The notes under the pieces are model-generated. The model made no database searches, was not told the origin of the DNA, and saw only the letters and a list, made by a program, of their open reading frames with translations. A DNA stretch of 64,000 nucleotides from Phycisphaerae bacterium RAS1 (lineage in GTDB: Bacteria > Planctomycetota > Phycisphaerae > UBA1845 > Fen-1342). The stretch spans positions 1,550,001 to 1,614,000 of the forward strand of contig SMLU01000001.1 in NCBI GenBank assembly GCA_007859745.1. Direction: 5' to 3'. Within the stretch, counting starts at the first letter, position 1; every line of letters starts with the position of its first letter. This document shows, in pieces, positions 53,690 to 62,962 of this stretch. A program made the position numbers and the translations under genes.

Positions 53690-56455
53690 TCACTTCGCCT
53701 CATCAAGCTCGGCGCGGATGGCCTTGTACTTCTCCAGCTCCTCCGGCCGGTTCCATGCCTCGTACAGCTTGATGATCCGCTCCAGCGTGTCGCGCGTGCC
53801 GCGGTGCTTGTCGCCGCGGGTCTTTCTCAGGATTGGGAACGCCTCCACCAGCAGCGCCTCGGCTTCCTCGTACTTCTCCAGCGCCGTCAGGCACATCCCC
53901 AGGTTGCTGGCCGTGAGCGCCACCCGCCCGTCGCCCGGCGGAAGCGTCTTGTGCCGGAGGTCCAGCGCCTCGCGGAGCAGCGGCTCGCCCTCGGCTGCTT
54001 TTCCGATATAGCTCAGCGACGCTCCCCAGCCGGAGAGCGACTCGGCCAGTTGAATCTCGCCCGGCGTCTTCACGCGGCGGATTTCGCTCGCCTGGCGATA
54101 AAGCTCGGCCGCCTCGGCATACTTGCCGGTGTTGTAGTAGACCAGCGCCAGGTTGGCGGCGGCCGCCGCGGTCTCGATGTGCTCGTCGCCGCGGGCCTTG
54201 CGGATGATCCGCAGGGCGTTGCTGTAGCACTCGCCGGCCTGGGCCAGGTCACCGCGGATGCGGACGATCGACCCGACCGTGTTCCAGATCTCCGCGGTGT
54301 CCGGATGGTCTTCGCCGAGCTTCTCGCGCGCGATCTGCAGCGCCTCGCGCGCCAGCGGTTCGGCCTCGTCGAACTTCTGTTTCTGGTACAGGAGGACCGC
54401 AAGTCCTTCGATTGCATCGGCCAGGAGCGATTGCTCGTTTTCCAGCGGCATCCCAGGATCGGGTTTCCGCTCGCGAAGGTAAGCCAGCGATTCGCGCAGC
54501 AGAGGTTCCGCCGCGGCCAGGTCGCCCTTGTACTGGAGGACGACTCCCAGGCAGTGGATATCCCAGGCGACGGTCTGGCTCTCCTCTCCGCGCGTCTTGC
54601 GGTGAATTTTCAGCGCCTCGCGCGTGAGGATTTCGGACTCGTCCCAACGCCCCAGCGCGCCCAGGGCCGAAGCGAGCGACGACGCCGCGTCGGCCAGCAG
54701 GTCGGCCGTCTCCTCGCTCGCGACGCTCTTGTGGTAGTCGTACTGCTCGCGCAGCAGCGACAGGGCGCGCTCATAATCGCCCAGGCTCGAGTAGGTCTGG
54801 CCCAGCGTGCCGACCACCGCCGCCCGGATATCCGGCTGGGATTCGAGCTCGGCCAGGACGATGCCGCCGAAGTTGTTGAGCAGTTCCCGAACGGTCGGGT
54901 CCTTACCGCGCGAGACGCGCGGGTCGGCCCCCTGGAAGATGCGCCGCAGCACGCGGTTGATCTGCTTGGCCTTCGTCGCCTCGTGCTCGGCCTGCTCGCG
55001 CGCGGCCACGGCCTGCGCGGTCGCCTGGCGGGCGCGGTCCGCTTCCTCGACAGCCTTGTCGGTCGCCTTGCGGGCCGCGTCGCTCTGGTCGCGGGCGATG
55101 CGGGCGTTCGTCTCCGAACGGTTGTAGAGAATCGCCAGCCAGACGCTCGACACCAGCGCGAGCACGACCAGCAGCGCCCCGGCCGCCGTGAGTTGGCGAT
55201 AGCGCCGCAGCGTCTTCTGCAGCACGTACCAGTTGCTGTCGCGCTTGGCCTCGATCGGCAGGCCGGCCAGGTAGCGCCGCAGGTCGGCCCCCAGTTCCGC
55301 CGCCGACTGGTAGCGGCGGGTCTTGTTCTTCTCCAGCGCCTTGAAGACGATTGTCTCCACCTCGCCCTTGAAGAGGCGGCTGAACGTGCCCAGGCGCGTC
55401 GGCGGCTCGGCCTGAATGACGCGCACCGCGTCGGCGACCGAGCGGTTCGACAGGTCGTGCGGGAGCTTGCCGGTGAGAAGCTGGTAGAGAATCACGCCCA
55501 GCGCGTACACGTCGCTGCGCGTGTCGATTTCCGCCGGATCGCCGGAGACCTGCTCCGGGCTCATGTAAGGCAGCGTGCCGACGAGCTGCCCCACTCCGGT
55601 TTGAACGGTCGTGATCTGGAGATCCGAGTCGGTCGCGCGGGCGACGCCGAAATCCAGAATCTTCGGCTGCCCAACGTGCGCCAGCGAAGCGTCGCGCGAT
55701 CCCAGCGTCGAATCGACGCCCGAGGCGGCGCCGGCTCGATGGGTTTCGGCGATCCCGGTGGCTTCCAGAGGCTCCTCCGGCGTCACCAGGATGTTGCTGG
55801 GTTTCAGGTCACGGTGGATCACGCCGCGCTGATGGGCGTGCTGCACGGCGTCGCAGACGCGCGCCAGGAGCGCCAGGCGCTGCCGCGTATCCAGCGGCGG
55901 CGTGGCGCGGTTGGCGTGCTCCAGGAGCGTCTCGCCGCGGATGAGTTCCATCGCCAGGAACATCTGCGGCCCGCGGGGCGTGTCGGCGGCGCCGGCTTCG
56001 AAAATCTGGGCGATGCCGGGATGCTGGAGCCGTCCGAGCACCTGCGCTTCCTGCTCGAAGCGTCGCAGCAGGGCCGGCGACGCGAGTTCCGGGCGGATCA
56101 CTTTGATAGCGACGGTCCGCCGCGGCGACTGCTGCTCCGCTTCATAGACGGCGCCCATGCCGCCGGCGCCGATTTTGCGGAGGATGCGGTAGGTGCCGAT
56201 CTGGGCCGGCATGTCGTCGGTGGCGGCGGCGTCGGTCGCCAGCGCCCGGGCCAGCAGGGCGGCCCCGCCGCCGGCGGCGTCGGTGCGAAAGGGGCCGCGG
56301 CCCTTGGCGTCATGGGCGAGCAGGTTCTCGACTTCGCTGCGAAGGGTCGCATCGTTGGGACATTCCTGGTCGAGAAAACGAGCACGCTCTTCGCCCGCCA
56401 GCCGGCAGGCCTGCTGAAAAAGCTCCATCACCCGTGAGAAACGGTCAGCGGACAT
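53690..56455 (-). CDS. Ser/Thr protein kinase with TPR repeats
   Basis: This 921-residue membrane kinase has the PknB-type core: GAGGMGAVYEA (about 96-106), Lys 118 in VAIKV, HRDLKPSNIL (about 217-226), DFG and SPEQ. About 40 extra residues (TPEEPLEATGIAETHRAGAA and following) lie between the catalytic loop and DFG, longer than usual. A transmembrane helix (LTAAGALLVVLALVSSVWLA) at about 410-430 is followed by a charged coiled coil (DQSDAARKATDKAVEEADRA) and about ten TPR-like repeats to the end. It lies 60 bases downstream of an ECF sigma gene on the same strand, the standard planctomycete pairing. Confidence 0.95.
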   Translation of the reverse strand: MSADRFSRVMELFQQACRLAGEERARFLDQECPNDATLRSEVENLLAHDAKGRGPFRTDAAGGGAALLARALATDAAATDDMPAQIGTYRILRKIGAGGMGAVYEAEQQSPRRTVAIKVIRPELASPALLRRFEQEAQVLGRLQHPGIAQIFEAGAADTPRGPQMFLAMELIRGETLLEHANRATPPLDTRQRLALLARVCDAVQHAHQRGVIHRDLKPSNILVTPEEPLEATGIAETHRAGAASGVDSTLGSRDASLAHVGQPKILDFGVARATDSDLQITTVQTGVGQLVGTLPYMSPEQVSGDPAEIDTRSDVYALGVILYQLLTGKLPHDLSNRSVADAVRVIQAEPPTRLGTFSRLFKGEVETIVFKALEKNKTRRYQSAAELGADLRRYLAGLPIEAKRDSNWYVLQKTLRRYRQLTAAGALLVVLALVSSVWLAILYNRSETNARIARDQSDAARKATDKAVEEADRARQATAQAVAAREQAEHEATKAKQINRVLRRIFQGADPRVSRGKDPTVRELLNNFGGIVLAELESQPDIRAAVVGTLGQTYSSLGDYERALSLLREQYDYHKSVASEETADLLADAASSLASALGALGRWDESEILTREALKIHRKTRGEESQTVAWDIHCLGVVLQYKGDLAAAEPLLRESLAYLRERKPDPGMPLENEQSLLADAIEGLAVLLYQKQKFDEAEPLAREALQIAREKLGEDHPDTAEIWNTVGSIVRIRGDLAQAGECYSNALRIIRKARGDEHIETAAAAANLALVYYNTGKYAEAAELYRQASEIRRVKTPGEIQLAESLSGWGASLSYIGKAAEGEPLLREALDLRHKTLPPGDGRVALTASNLGMCLTALEKYEEAEALLVEAFPILRKTRGDKHRGTRDTLERIIKLYEAWNRPEELEKYKAIRAELDEAK

Positions 56456-56515
56456 GCGGCCTCAAATCAACGCGATGCGCGCCCGCCATTCCGTCGCACA
56501 CGCCGTTCATTCCGG

Positions 56516-57118
56516 CTACCTGCTCAATTCCGCGCTCAGCCAGGCCCGCGCGGCGCGCCACTCGCTCTCGATGGTCGTCTTGGACATGCCCAGGACGTCG
56601 GCGATCTCGTCCACCGTGAGACCGCCGAAGAAACGCAATTCCACGACGCGGTGCTTTCGCGCGTCGAGCTGCCCCAGGCGCGTCAGCGCTTCGTCCAGCG
56701 CGACCACGTCGATATTCTCGCCGTCGCTGGGCGCGCTGATCGTCTCCACGGCGACCTTGTCCCAGTCTCCGCCGCGCTTGGCCGCTTTCTTGCGCCGCGC
56801 ATGATCCGTCAGAATCTGGCGCATGGCGGTGGCGGCGATCGCGAAGAAGTGCGCCCGGTCGTTCCACGCGGCGCTGGTCGCGTCGATCATGCGAACGAAC
56901 GCCTCGTGCACCAGCGCCGTGGGTTGGAGCGTGTGGTCGGACCGCTGCCGGCGAAAAAAACCGCCGGCCAGCGCGCGAAGCTCATCGTAAACCAGCGGCA
57001 ACAGCTTCTCCGCGGCGGCCGGATCGCCGCCGCGAATCGCTGCAAGGACTGCTGTGGCTTCATGCGAAACGGGCATATGAACGCTGGCGTCGTCGGCCTC
57101 ACTCTGCGTCGAACTCAT
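56516..57118 (-). CDS. ECF sigma factor of the planctomycete/verrucomicrobial type
   Basis: This 200-residue protein closely matches the TIGR02999-type sigma factors. Region 2 is LPLVYDELRALAGGFFRRQR, then QPTALVHEAFVRMI and HFFAIAATAMRQILTDHARR. Region 4 is VVELRFFGGLTVDEIADVLG, then MSKTTIESEWRAARAWL. It is encoded directly upstream of a TPR kinase and probably acts with it. No anti-sigma factor is seen; this group is thought to be controlled by the kinase. Confidence 0.96.
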   Translation of the reverse strand: MSSTQSEADDASVHMPVSHEATAVLAAIRGGDPAAAEKLLPLVYDELRALAGGFFRRQRSDHTLQPTALVHEAFVRMIDATSAAWNDRAHFFAIAATAMRQILTDHARRKKAAKRGGDWDKVAVETISAPSDGENIDVVALDEALTRLGQLDARKHRVVELRFFGGLTVDEIADVLGMSKTTIESEWRAARAWLSAELSR

Positions 57119-57158
57119 CCATGGTACCGCTCAGAATCGGACGCACGCAATCCGCGGA

Positions 57159-57686
57159 TCACCACGGGTCTTCTTCATCGTCGCCGGTTGGCTTCTTCCT
57201 CGGCTGGCTGGTCGGCGCAGATTTCAGGGCCGCCGCCGCGCAGTGCGGGCAGGCGTCGGCGGCGCCCGGGGCCGTCGCATACCAGTGGCGGCAGGCGCCG
57301 CACAGCCTGGCGCGATAGACCGTCTTCTTCGCGCATTTCTCGCACGGAAGCGGCCAGCCCGTGAAGTCCATTGCTTGTTGTGTGGAGTAGGCGTACCGGC
57401 AGGCGGGTTCGATGCAGGCGACGTAAAGCGTCGCCCAGGGGGTCGCTTTTTCCCACGCCTTTCCGCCGCCCGGAATGCTCAGGCCGCCGATGAGCCAGCG
57501 CGCCGTCAGCAGGACGGCGGCGCCAACGATGATCCAGACGGCGATGCGAAAGAGCGGCGAGTGGAAGATGGCGGTGGGCTCGCGGGCGATCTCGGCGCGC
57601 CACGCGCGATAGGTTTCGGGCACTTCGGCGAGTTGCTGGCGAAGCGTGTTGGGCAGGTCGACAAGCTTTCGGTCGCGGTCGGACAT
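57159..57686 (-). CDS. Membrane protein with zinc-ribbon-like Cys motifs
   Basis: This 175-residue protein has a soluble N-terminus (about 45 residues), one transmembrane helix (FRIAVWIIVGAAVLLTARWL) and a C-terminal region with Cys pairs. The pairs CIEPAC, CEKC, CGAC and CPHC suggest one or two zinc ribbons. The tail (KKPTGDDEEDPW) is charged. I recognise no named family. It lies between the sigma gene and alaS on the minus strand. Confidence 0.75.
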   Translation of the reverse strand: MSDRDRKLVDLPNTLRQQLAEVPETYRAWRAEIAREPTAIFHSPLFRIAVWIIVGAAVLLTARWLIGGLSIPGGGKAWEKATPWATLYVACIEPACRYAYSTQQAMDFTGWPLPCEKCAKKTVYRARLCGACRHWYATAPGAADACPHCAAAALKSAPTSQPRKKPTGDDEEDPW

Positions 57687-57736
57687 CTCAAGCGATTGTA
57701 GGATCGCGCAGTCACGGGATCGAGCGATGAACGCCC

Positions 57737-57786
57737 CTCGATCCCTCGATCCCTTGATCTCTTGATCCCTTGATCCCTTGATCCCT
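57737..57786. repeat. GATCCCTT tandem repeat, intergenic copy
   Basis: Six or seven imperfect units of CTTGATCCC/CTCGATCCC run here, downstream of alaS. The same unit fills part of the kinase gene at 15525-15668. Confidence 0.85.
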
Positions 57787-57801
57787 GTTTCCCTGTTCCG
57801 C

Positions 57802-60684
57802 CTACGACGCTCTCAGCTTCTCTTCAATCCACGTCCGTCCGGCCGCGAGGACGTCGCTGATCTTGTGCGGGTTCTTGCCGCCGGCCTGCGCCATCGTCGC
57901 CGGGCCGCCGCCGCCGCCCTCAATCATCGGCGCCACCGCCTTGACCAGGTCCCCGGCCCGCAGGCCGCGCTTGTTCAGGTCGTCGCTCATCGCCGCCAGC
58001 AGCGTCGCCCGCCCATCGGCGGTGCGAATGGCGAAGAGGATCGCCGCCGACCCGCACTTGGCCTTCACCAGGTCCGCGCCGCGCTTGAGCTGCTCGGCGG
58101 GCACGTCCGGCATTTCGCCGACCACGACCGACGTCGATCCGACCTGAAGAGCGTCCGACAACAGCTCGAACACGCGCTCGTTCACCAGCCCGGTCGCTCC
58201 GGCTGACGCCGCTTTCTTCTCTTTCTTCATCATCTCCTGCAGCTCGCCCATCTGGTCGCGCAGGCGGAAGCGGTCGCGCAGCGGAATGACCGCGTTCGTG
58301 AGCGACGTCTGCAGCTCGGACAGCCCGGCCGCGAGCTGGTCGCGCGGGCCGCCGCGAATCTGGTCCGCCCGCCGCAGGAGCATTCGCCCCATCTGCACGG
58401 CTTCATCGGCCGCGTCGCCGCTCACGCCCACCACGCGCCGCACGCCCTTGGCCACGCCCTCTTCCGAAATCAGGACGAATCGGCCGATGTGGCTGGTCGA
58501 GGGAACGTGCGTCCCGCCGCAGAACTCGATCGAGACGCCGGACCATTCCGGGTTCTCGGGGTTGTGCAGCAGCAGATCGACCGGCTTGCCGATCGAGACG
58601 ACGCGCACCGGGTCGGGATATTTCTCGCCGAAGACGGCCCGCACGCCCAGAAGCTTCTGGGCCTGCGCCAGAGGAACTTCCTTGGCGTAAACCTGGAGGC
58701 TCTTCTCGACCTGCTCGTTGGTGAGCGACTCGATCTTTTCGATGTCTTCAGCCGCGACCGGCTTGTTGTGTGAGAAATCAAAGCGCGTCTTTTCAGAATC
58801 CACCAGCGAGCCGCGCTGGTTCACGCCGTCGCCCAGCGTCTCGCGCAGGGCCCAGTTCAGCACGTGCGTGGCGGTGTGGTTGCGCATGACGCGATGCCGC
58901 GTTTCGTGCTGCACGACGCCCTCGGCCAGCACGGTTCGTCCGGGCCGCCCGCCGCGGGTGCGCGGCCCTTCGGCGGCGCCCAGCGCCGCGATTTCGCCGG
59001 AGGCGACGCGGCCGTAGTGCACGTAGGCGTCGCCGCTCCTGCGCGTCGCCTCGACGAGGAATTCCCAGTCGCCGTCGCGCCCGCGGACGACGCCCACGTC
59101 GCCGACCTGTCCGCCCATTTCGGCGTAGAAGGGCGTCTCGTCGAGGATCAGCGCGCCCTCGTCGCCGCTGCGCAGGCCGTCGTAGTGCCAGCCTTCCGAC
59201 CAGCGGGCGCTGAGCACGACGCGGGCCTCGTGCGTCAGCTCGTGATAGCCGACAAACTTGGTCCGCAGCGTCGCGGTATCGGTGAAAGGCGACTGCTCAA
59301 ACCAGCGCTCGGCGCTCTTGCCGCCGGCGCGGGCCCGCTCGCGCGCCTCGTCCATCAGCCGCTCATACTCGCCGATGTCGACCTGCAGCCCTTTTTCCTG
59401 GGCCATGATCTGCGTCAGGTCGATCGGGAAGCCAAACGTGTCATGCAGCCGAAAGGCGTCCAACCCCTGAATCTCGCCGCGGTGATCGCGGCGCGCGTGG
59501 GCCGCGGCTTCTTCGAACAGCGCCAGGCCGCGCTCGAGCGTGCGCCCGAACGACTCCTCCTCGTCGCGCAGCACCTCGGCCACGCGGCCCGGGTCCTGCG
59601 TCAGTTCCGGGAACGCCGCCCCCATGGTCTGAACCACCGCCGGCACGAGTCGATGCACGAACGGCTCATGCATGTTCAGATATTGCCAGCCATAACGCAC
59701 CGCCCGCCGCAGAATCCGCCGCAGGACGTAGCCGCGGCCCTCCTTGTCGGGCAGCGCCCCGTCCGTGAGCGCGAAAGTCAGCGTGCGAGCGTGATCGGCT
59801 ACGACGCGATACGCCACGTCGATGAGCGTCTGTGTCCGGTCGCCGTTGTCGCTCTCCAGCAGTCCGGTGTAGGCCGGGGCGCGGGTCACTTCGCGAACGG
59901 CCTGAAAGAGCGGCGCGAACACGTCCGTGTCATAGTTGCTGCGTTTGCCTTGCAGAACGGCGGTGACGCGCTCGAAGCCCATGCCCGTGTCGACGTGCTT
60001 GGAGGGCAGAATCGTCAACTTGCCGCCCGGAACGCGGTTGAACTGAATGAAAACCAGGTTCCAGATTTCGATGACGCGCGGATCGCCGCCGTTGACCAGC
60101 GCCGCGCCGCTCTTGTCAGGCGTCAGGTCGATGTGGATTTCGCTGCACGGCCCGCACGGCCCCGTGTCGCCCATCTCCCAGAAGTTGTCCTTCTTGTTGC
60201 CGGGGTGAATGTGCGACCGGTCAATGTCCGTCACGCTCGCCCAAAGCTGCTTGGCTTCCAGGTCCGGCTCAAGCCCCTCATCGGCGTCGCCCTGAAAGTA
60301 GGTCGCGTGCAGCCGCGAGCCGTCAATGCCCCAAACCTTCGTCAGCAATGTCCAGGCCCACTCGATCGCCTCCTTCTTGAAGTAGTCGCCGAAGGACCAG
60401 TTGCCGAGCATCTCGAAGAACGTGTGGTGATACGTGTCGTGGCCGACGTCGTCGAGGTCATTGTGTTTGCCCCCGGCGCGGATGCACTTCTGCGTGTTGG
60501 CGGCTCGCCGATAGTCGCGCTCGCCCGCCCCCAGAAACACGTCCTTGAACTGGTTCATCCCGGCGTTGGTGAAGAGCAGCGTCGGGTCGTCCAGAGGCAC
60601 GACCGGCGAACTGGGGACGAAGCGGTGCCCGCGCTCGACGAAAAAGTCGATGAATTCCTGCCGAATCTGGGAAGCCGATCGCAT
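57802..60684 (-). CDS. alaS: Alanine--tRNA ligase
   Basis: This 960-residue enzyme charges tRNA-Ala. The class II catalytic domain begins RSASQIRQEFIDFFVERGHR, with LFTNAGMNQFKDVFLG and the AANTQKCIRAGGKHNDLDDV segment. The editing domain has the zinc-binding motifs HTATHVL and CGGTHV, and the C-terminal Ala-rich domain ends with GGGPATMAQAGGK, typical of the C-Ala region. It is slightly longer than the Escherichia coli enzyme. The gene is single, with a repeat array downstream and a hairpin repeat region upstream. Confidence 0.98.
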   Translation of the reverse strand: MRSASQIRQEFIDFFVERGHRFVPSSPVVPLDDPTLLFTNAGMNQFKDVFLGAGERDYRRAANTQKCIRAGGKHNDLDDVGHDTYHHTFFEMLGNWSFGDYFKKEAIEWAWTLLTKVWGIDGSRLHATYFQGDADEGLEPDLEAKQLWASVTDIDRSHIHPGNKKDNFWEMGDTGPCGPCSEIHIDLTPDKSGAALVNGGDPRVIEIWNLVFIQFNRVPGGKLTILPSKHVDTGMGFERVTAVLQGKRSNYDTDVFAPLFQAVREVTRAPAYTGLLESDNGDRTQTLIDVAYRVVADHARTLTFALTDGALPDKEGRGYVLRRILRRAVRYGWQYLNMHEPFVHRLVPAVVQTMGAAFPELTQDPGRVAEVLRDEEESFGRTLERGLALFEEAAAHARRDHRGEIQGLDAFRLHDTFGFPIDLTQIMAQEKGLQVDIGEYERLMDEARERARAGGKSAERWFEQSPFTDTATLRTKFVGYHELTHEARVVLSARWSEGWHYDGLRSGDEGALILDETPFYAEMGGQVGDVGVVRGRDGDWEFLVEATRRSGDAYVHYGRVASGEIAALGAAEGPRTRGGRPGRTVLAEGVVQHETRHRVMRNHTATHVLNWALRETLGDGVNQRGSLVDSEKTRFDFSHNKPVAAEDIEKIESLTNEQVEKSLQVYAKEVPLAQAQKLLGVRAVFGEKYPDPVRVVSIGKPVDLLLHNPENPEWSGVSIEFCGGTHVPSTSHIGRFVLISEEGVAKGVRRVVGVSGDAADEAVQMGRMLLRRADQIRGGPRDQLAAGLSELQTSLTNAVIPLRDRFRLRDQMGELQEMMKKEKKAASAGATGLVNERVFELLSDALQVGSTSVVVGEMPDVPAEQLKRGADLVKAKCGSAAILFAIRTADGRATLLAAMSDDLNKRGLRAGDLVKAVAPMIEGGGGGPATMAQAGGKNPHKISDVLAAGRTWIEEKLRAS

Positions 60685-60979
60685 CCGAAACGTCCCTTCG
60701 ATCTAGCCGGCCGCCCGGCGGCACTCCCTTCGCCTGACGTGCGTCCGACACCCGCGGTAAAGGTGAATCTTACGCCGCATGTCGAGAAAAAGCGAAGTGA
60801 CCGACCGCGCCGATAGTCAGGGGGGGGTGCGTGACAGTGTTGGTGGGGTCGCAATCCGAGCCCCAAGCGCGAGCGCGCGGGTGTTTGCGCCAGTGTCACC
60901 CAACCCTGAGAATGCCCGCGCGCTTGCGCTTGGGGCTCGGTTCCCAGTGGGTCACCGCCAAGACCGTCACGCGCCCCCA
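60685..60979. repeat. Intergenic region with a 26-bp inverted repeat
   Basis: Arms 60856-60881 (CCGAGCCCCAAGCGCGAGCG plus CGCGGG) and 60915-60940 are complementary with one mismatch. GTGACAGTG- and CACTG/GTCAC-type words lie around them. This is a different family from the GAACGCGAAGCG repeat. No gene is supported. Confidence 0.75.
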
Positions 60980-61900
60980 TCAGGGTCCGGGCGCACTTGA
61001 CGGCCGGCGCGCCTCAATCCAGCCGCGCCACGCGGCCGCGGCCGCGTCGCGCTGGGCCGGCGTCGCGCGCTCCGGGTCCAGGCCGGTCAGGCGAGCCAGC
61101 GCTGCGGCGGCGCGGTCGCTCAGCGTGTGCGTGGTCGGCGCGGAGGACGGCTGCGAGTCCGGCGGGCCGGCGTCGCCCGGCAGCGCCAAGCCGCCGGGCA
61201 GCGTGACGCCGGACGCAAACAGCCGATCCAGGCGCTGCTGCGACCGTGCCGGCGTGGCGCACAGCCGATCGTCCGCCAGCAGGATGAGCAGCGCCGGCCC
61301 GCAGGCGCGGTCGCGGATGCCGTCCAGCGCGTCGATCAGCGCGGCGCGTGCGGGCGGCTCGGCAGACAGATGCGCGAGCCGCTCCAGCGCCGCGATCGCG
61401 CCCGGCGTTCCCAGTCGTTCCAGCGCGACGCACGCCGCGCTTCCGGAACGCCAATCGGCCGAGGCGTACATCGACTCCAGCCGCGGGATGATTGACGCAT
61501 CGCCGCGCATCGCCAGCCCCAGCGCGGCCAGCTCGCGGACGGCGTCGTCGTGGTCCGACAGCAGCGTCAGCAGCCGCTCGCGGGCCGCGGCGGTTTTCTG
61601 ATGCTGAAGCACGATCGCCGCGAGCTGGCGCGACTCGCTCGATGCGCTGCGGAGCAGGCGGTCGATCCCCCAGGCGGCGTCGTCGCCGGCGTTGCAGAGC
61701 GCGGTGACGTAGCGGGCGCGCTGTGCGGCATCCGGCGCGCGTTCGATCATCTCCGCCCAGTAGCGCGCCCGGATCGGTCCGCGAAAAAAAAGCGCAGCGC
61801 CGCAGACCAGCAGGGTGGCGATAATCAGACACGCGCCGACCGAAAGGCGGCGCGCCGGCCGGACGGCCGTGGATTTCGGCGGGAGCGACATGCGCATCAT
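60980..61900 (-). CDS. Membrane-anchored HEAT-repeat protein
   Basis: This 306-residue protein has an N-terminal signal anchor (SVGACLIIATLLVCGAALFF). HEAT-like helical repeats follow, of the form ESRQLAAIVLQHQKTAAARE, DAVRELAALGLAMRGDASII and GSAACVALERLGTPGAIAAL. The C-terminal end (DPERATPAQRDAAAAAWRGW) is Ala-rich. It probably scaffolds protein interactions outside the cytoplasm. I recognise no specific family. Confidence 0.78.
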   Translation of the reverse strand: MMRMSLPPKSTAVRPARRLSVGACLIIATLLVCGAALFFRGPIRARYWAEMIERAPDAAQRARYVTALCNAGDDAAWGIDRLLRSASSESRQLAAIVLQHQKTAAARERLLTLLSDHDDAVRELAALGLAMRGDASIIPRLESMYASADWRSGSAACVALERLGTPGAIAALERLAHLSAEPPARAALIDALDGIRDRACGPALLILLADDRLCATPARSQQRLDRLFASGVTLPGGLALPGDAGPPDSQPSSAPTTHTLSDRAAAALARLTGLDPERATPAQRDAAAAAWRGWIEARRPSSAPGP

Positions 61901-61992
61901 GCTACGCGAGCGGCGGAGCGTCTCATAAGGCCGTCGATCCCGCGCGGAAGCGGAAGCGCGCGTTTCTGCGCTCGCATCGCGGTCGGGCGAAA

Positions 61993-62001
61993 TGCTATGA
62001 T
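61993..62001 (+). promoter_or_regulatory. Extended -10 element
   Basis: TGCTATGAT, identical to the extended -10 at 24771-24779, lies 37 bases before the ATG at 62038. No good -35 is visible. Confidence 0.45.
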
Positions 62002-62037
62002 GCAGCCGTCGGCGTCGTCCTCCACGGGTCTTCTCGC

Positions 62038-62859
62038 ATGCGTTGTCATCCGTTCGATTTGCTGCTGGAAATGGAGTCGGAGTACATCCGCCTCGACTGC
62101 GCGGCGCTGCACCTGGCGCGCGACGTGTATCCGCAGCTCAACCTGGACGCCTATCTCGCGCGACTGGACGAAATGGCCGCCGCCGTCGCCCGCCGCCGGC
62201 CGGGGCTGTCGGCGACGCTGCGCTACGAGGCCCTGCGCGACGTGCTGGTCGGGGAGTACCGCCTGACGGGCAATCAGAAGAACTACCACGACCCGCAAAA
62301 CAGCTACCTGAACCGTGTGATCGAGCGTCACCGCGGCATACCAATCACGCTGGCCGTCGTGTGGATCGAGGTCGGCCGGCGGTTGAAATGGCCCGTCTCC
62401 GGCGTGGCGTTTCCCGGGCACTTCCTGGTGCGGATCGACGACCCGGAGCGCTTCGTCATCTGCGACGCATTTCACGCCGGCCGCTCGATGTCCTACGACG
62501 ACTGCCGCGATGTGCTCGAAAAGCAGCTTGAAGGCAAGGTTGAGTTCTCGCAGACGTACCTGGCGCCGGTCGACACGCGCGCCATCCTGGCGCGCATGCT
62601 CAATAATCTTCACAAGATCTACCTGGGCCGCAACGACTTGCCGCGGCTGGCGAACGTTCTGCGGCGGTTGATCGCGGTCGAGCCGGAACAGGGCCGGCAC
62701 CTGCAGGACCTGGCGGCGGTCTGCTACCGGCTGGGAGATATCCGCGCGGCATACGGCTATCTGTCGCTGTATCTGCAGCGCTCGCCGGCCGCGGAGGATC
62801 ATGCGGTGGTGCGTCGCAGCCTGGAGCGGCTGGGCGCGGCGATCGCCGCGCGGAACTAG
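62038..62859 (+). CDS. SirB1/transglutaminase-like protein with TPR tail
   Basis: This 273-residue protein matches the SirB1 family: DPQNSYLNRVIERHRGIPIT, LAVVWIEVGRRL and GVAFPGHFLVRID. The transglutaminase-like core lacks a clear catalytic Cys (the Cys in FVICDAF is beyond the usual position), so it may be non-enzymatic. The C-terminal 80 residues (LNNLHKIYLGRNDLPRLANV to RAAYGYLSLYLQR) form a TPR pair, as is usual for the family. The role is unknown; some relatives act in stress or regulatory pathways. Confidence 0.88.
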   Translation: MRCHPFDLLLEMESEYIRLDCAALHLARDVYPQLNLDAYLARLDEMAAAVARRRPGLSATLRYEALRDVLVGEYRLTGNQKNYHDPQNSYLNRVIERHRGIPITLAVVWIEVGRRLKWPVSGVAFPGHFLVRIDDPERFVICDAFHAGRSMSYDDCRDVLEKQLEGKVEFSQTYLAPVDTRAILARMLNNLHKIYLGRNDLPRLANVLRRLIAVEPEQGRHLQDLAAVCYRLGDIRAAYGYLSLYLQRSPAAEDHAVVRRSLERLGAAIAARN

Positions 62860-62886
62860 CGTAGCCGATCAAGAATGGTGCATCAT

Positions 62887-62942
62887 GGGTGGGACGGGCG
62901 TCTCGCCCGTCGCGCGGGACGGGCGAGACGCCCGTCCCACCC
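62887..62942. repeat. Dispersed hairpin repeat, GGGACGGGCGTCTCGCCCGT family, intact copy
   Basis: Two near-perfect arms (GGGTGGGACGGGCGTCTCGC and its complement) around a CGCG centre make a strong hairpin between the convergent SirB1 gene and the cytochrome gene. It is likely to terminate both. Confidence 0.85.
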
Positions 62943-62962
62943 AACCCCATGGTCAGCCGCCG

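Noticed and set aside
53639-56437. 932-residue plus-strand frame opposite the TPR kinase
   Set aside because: Antisense shadow caused by strong codon bias; kinase motifs on the minus strand are unambiguous.
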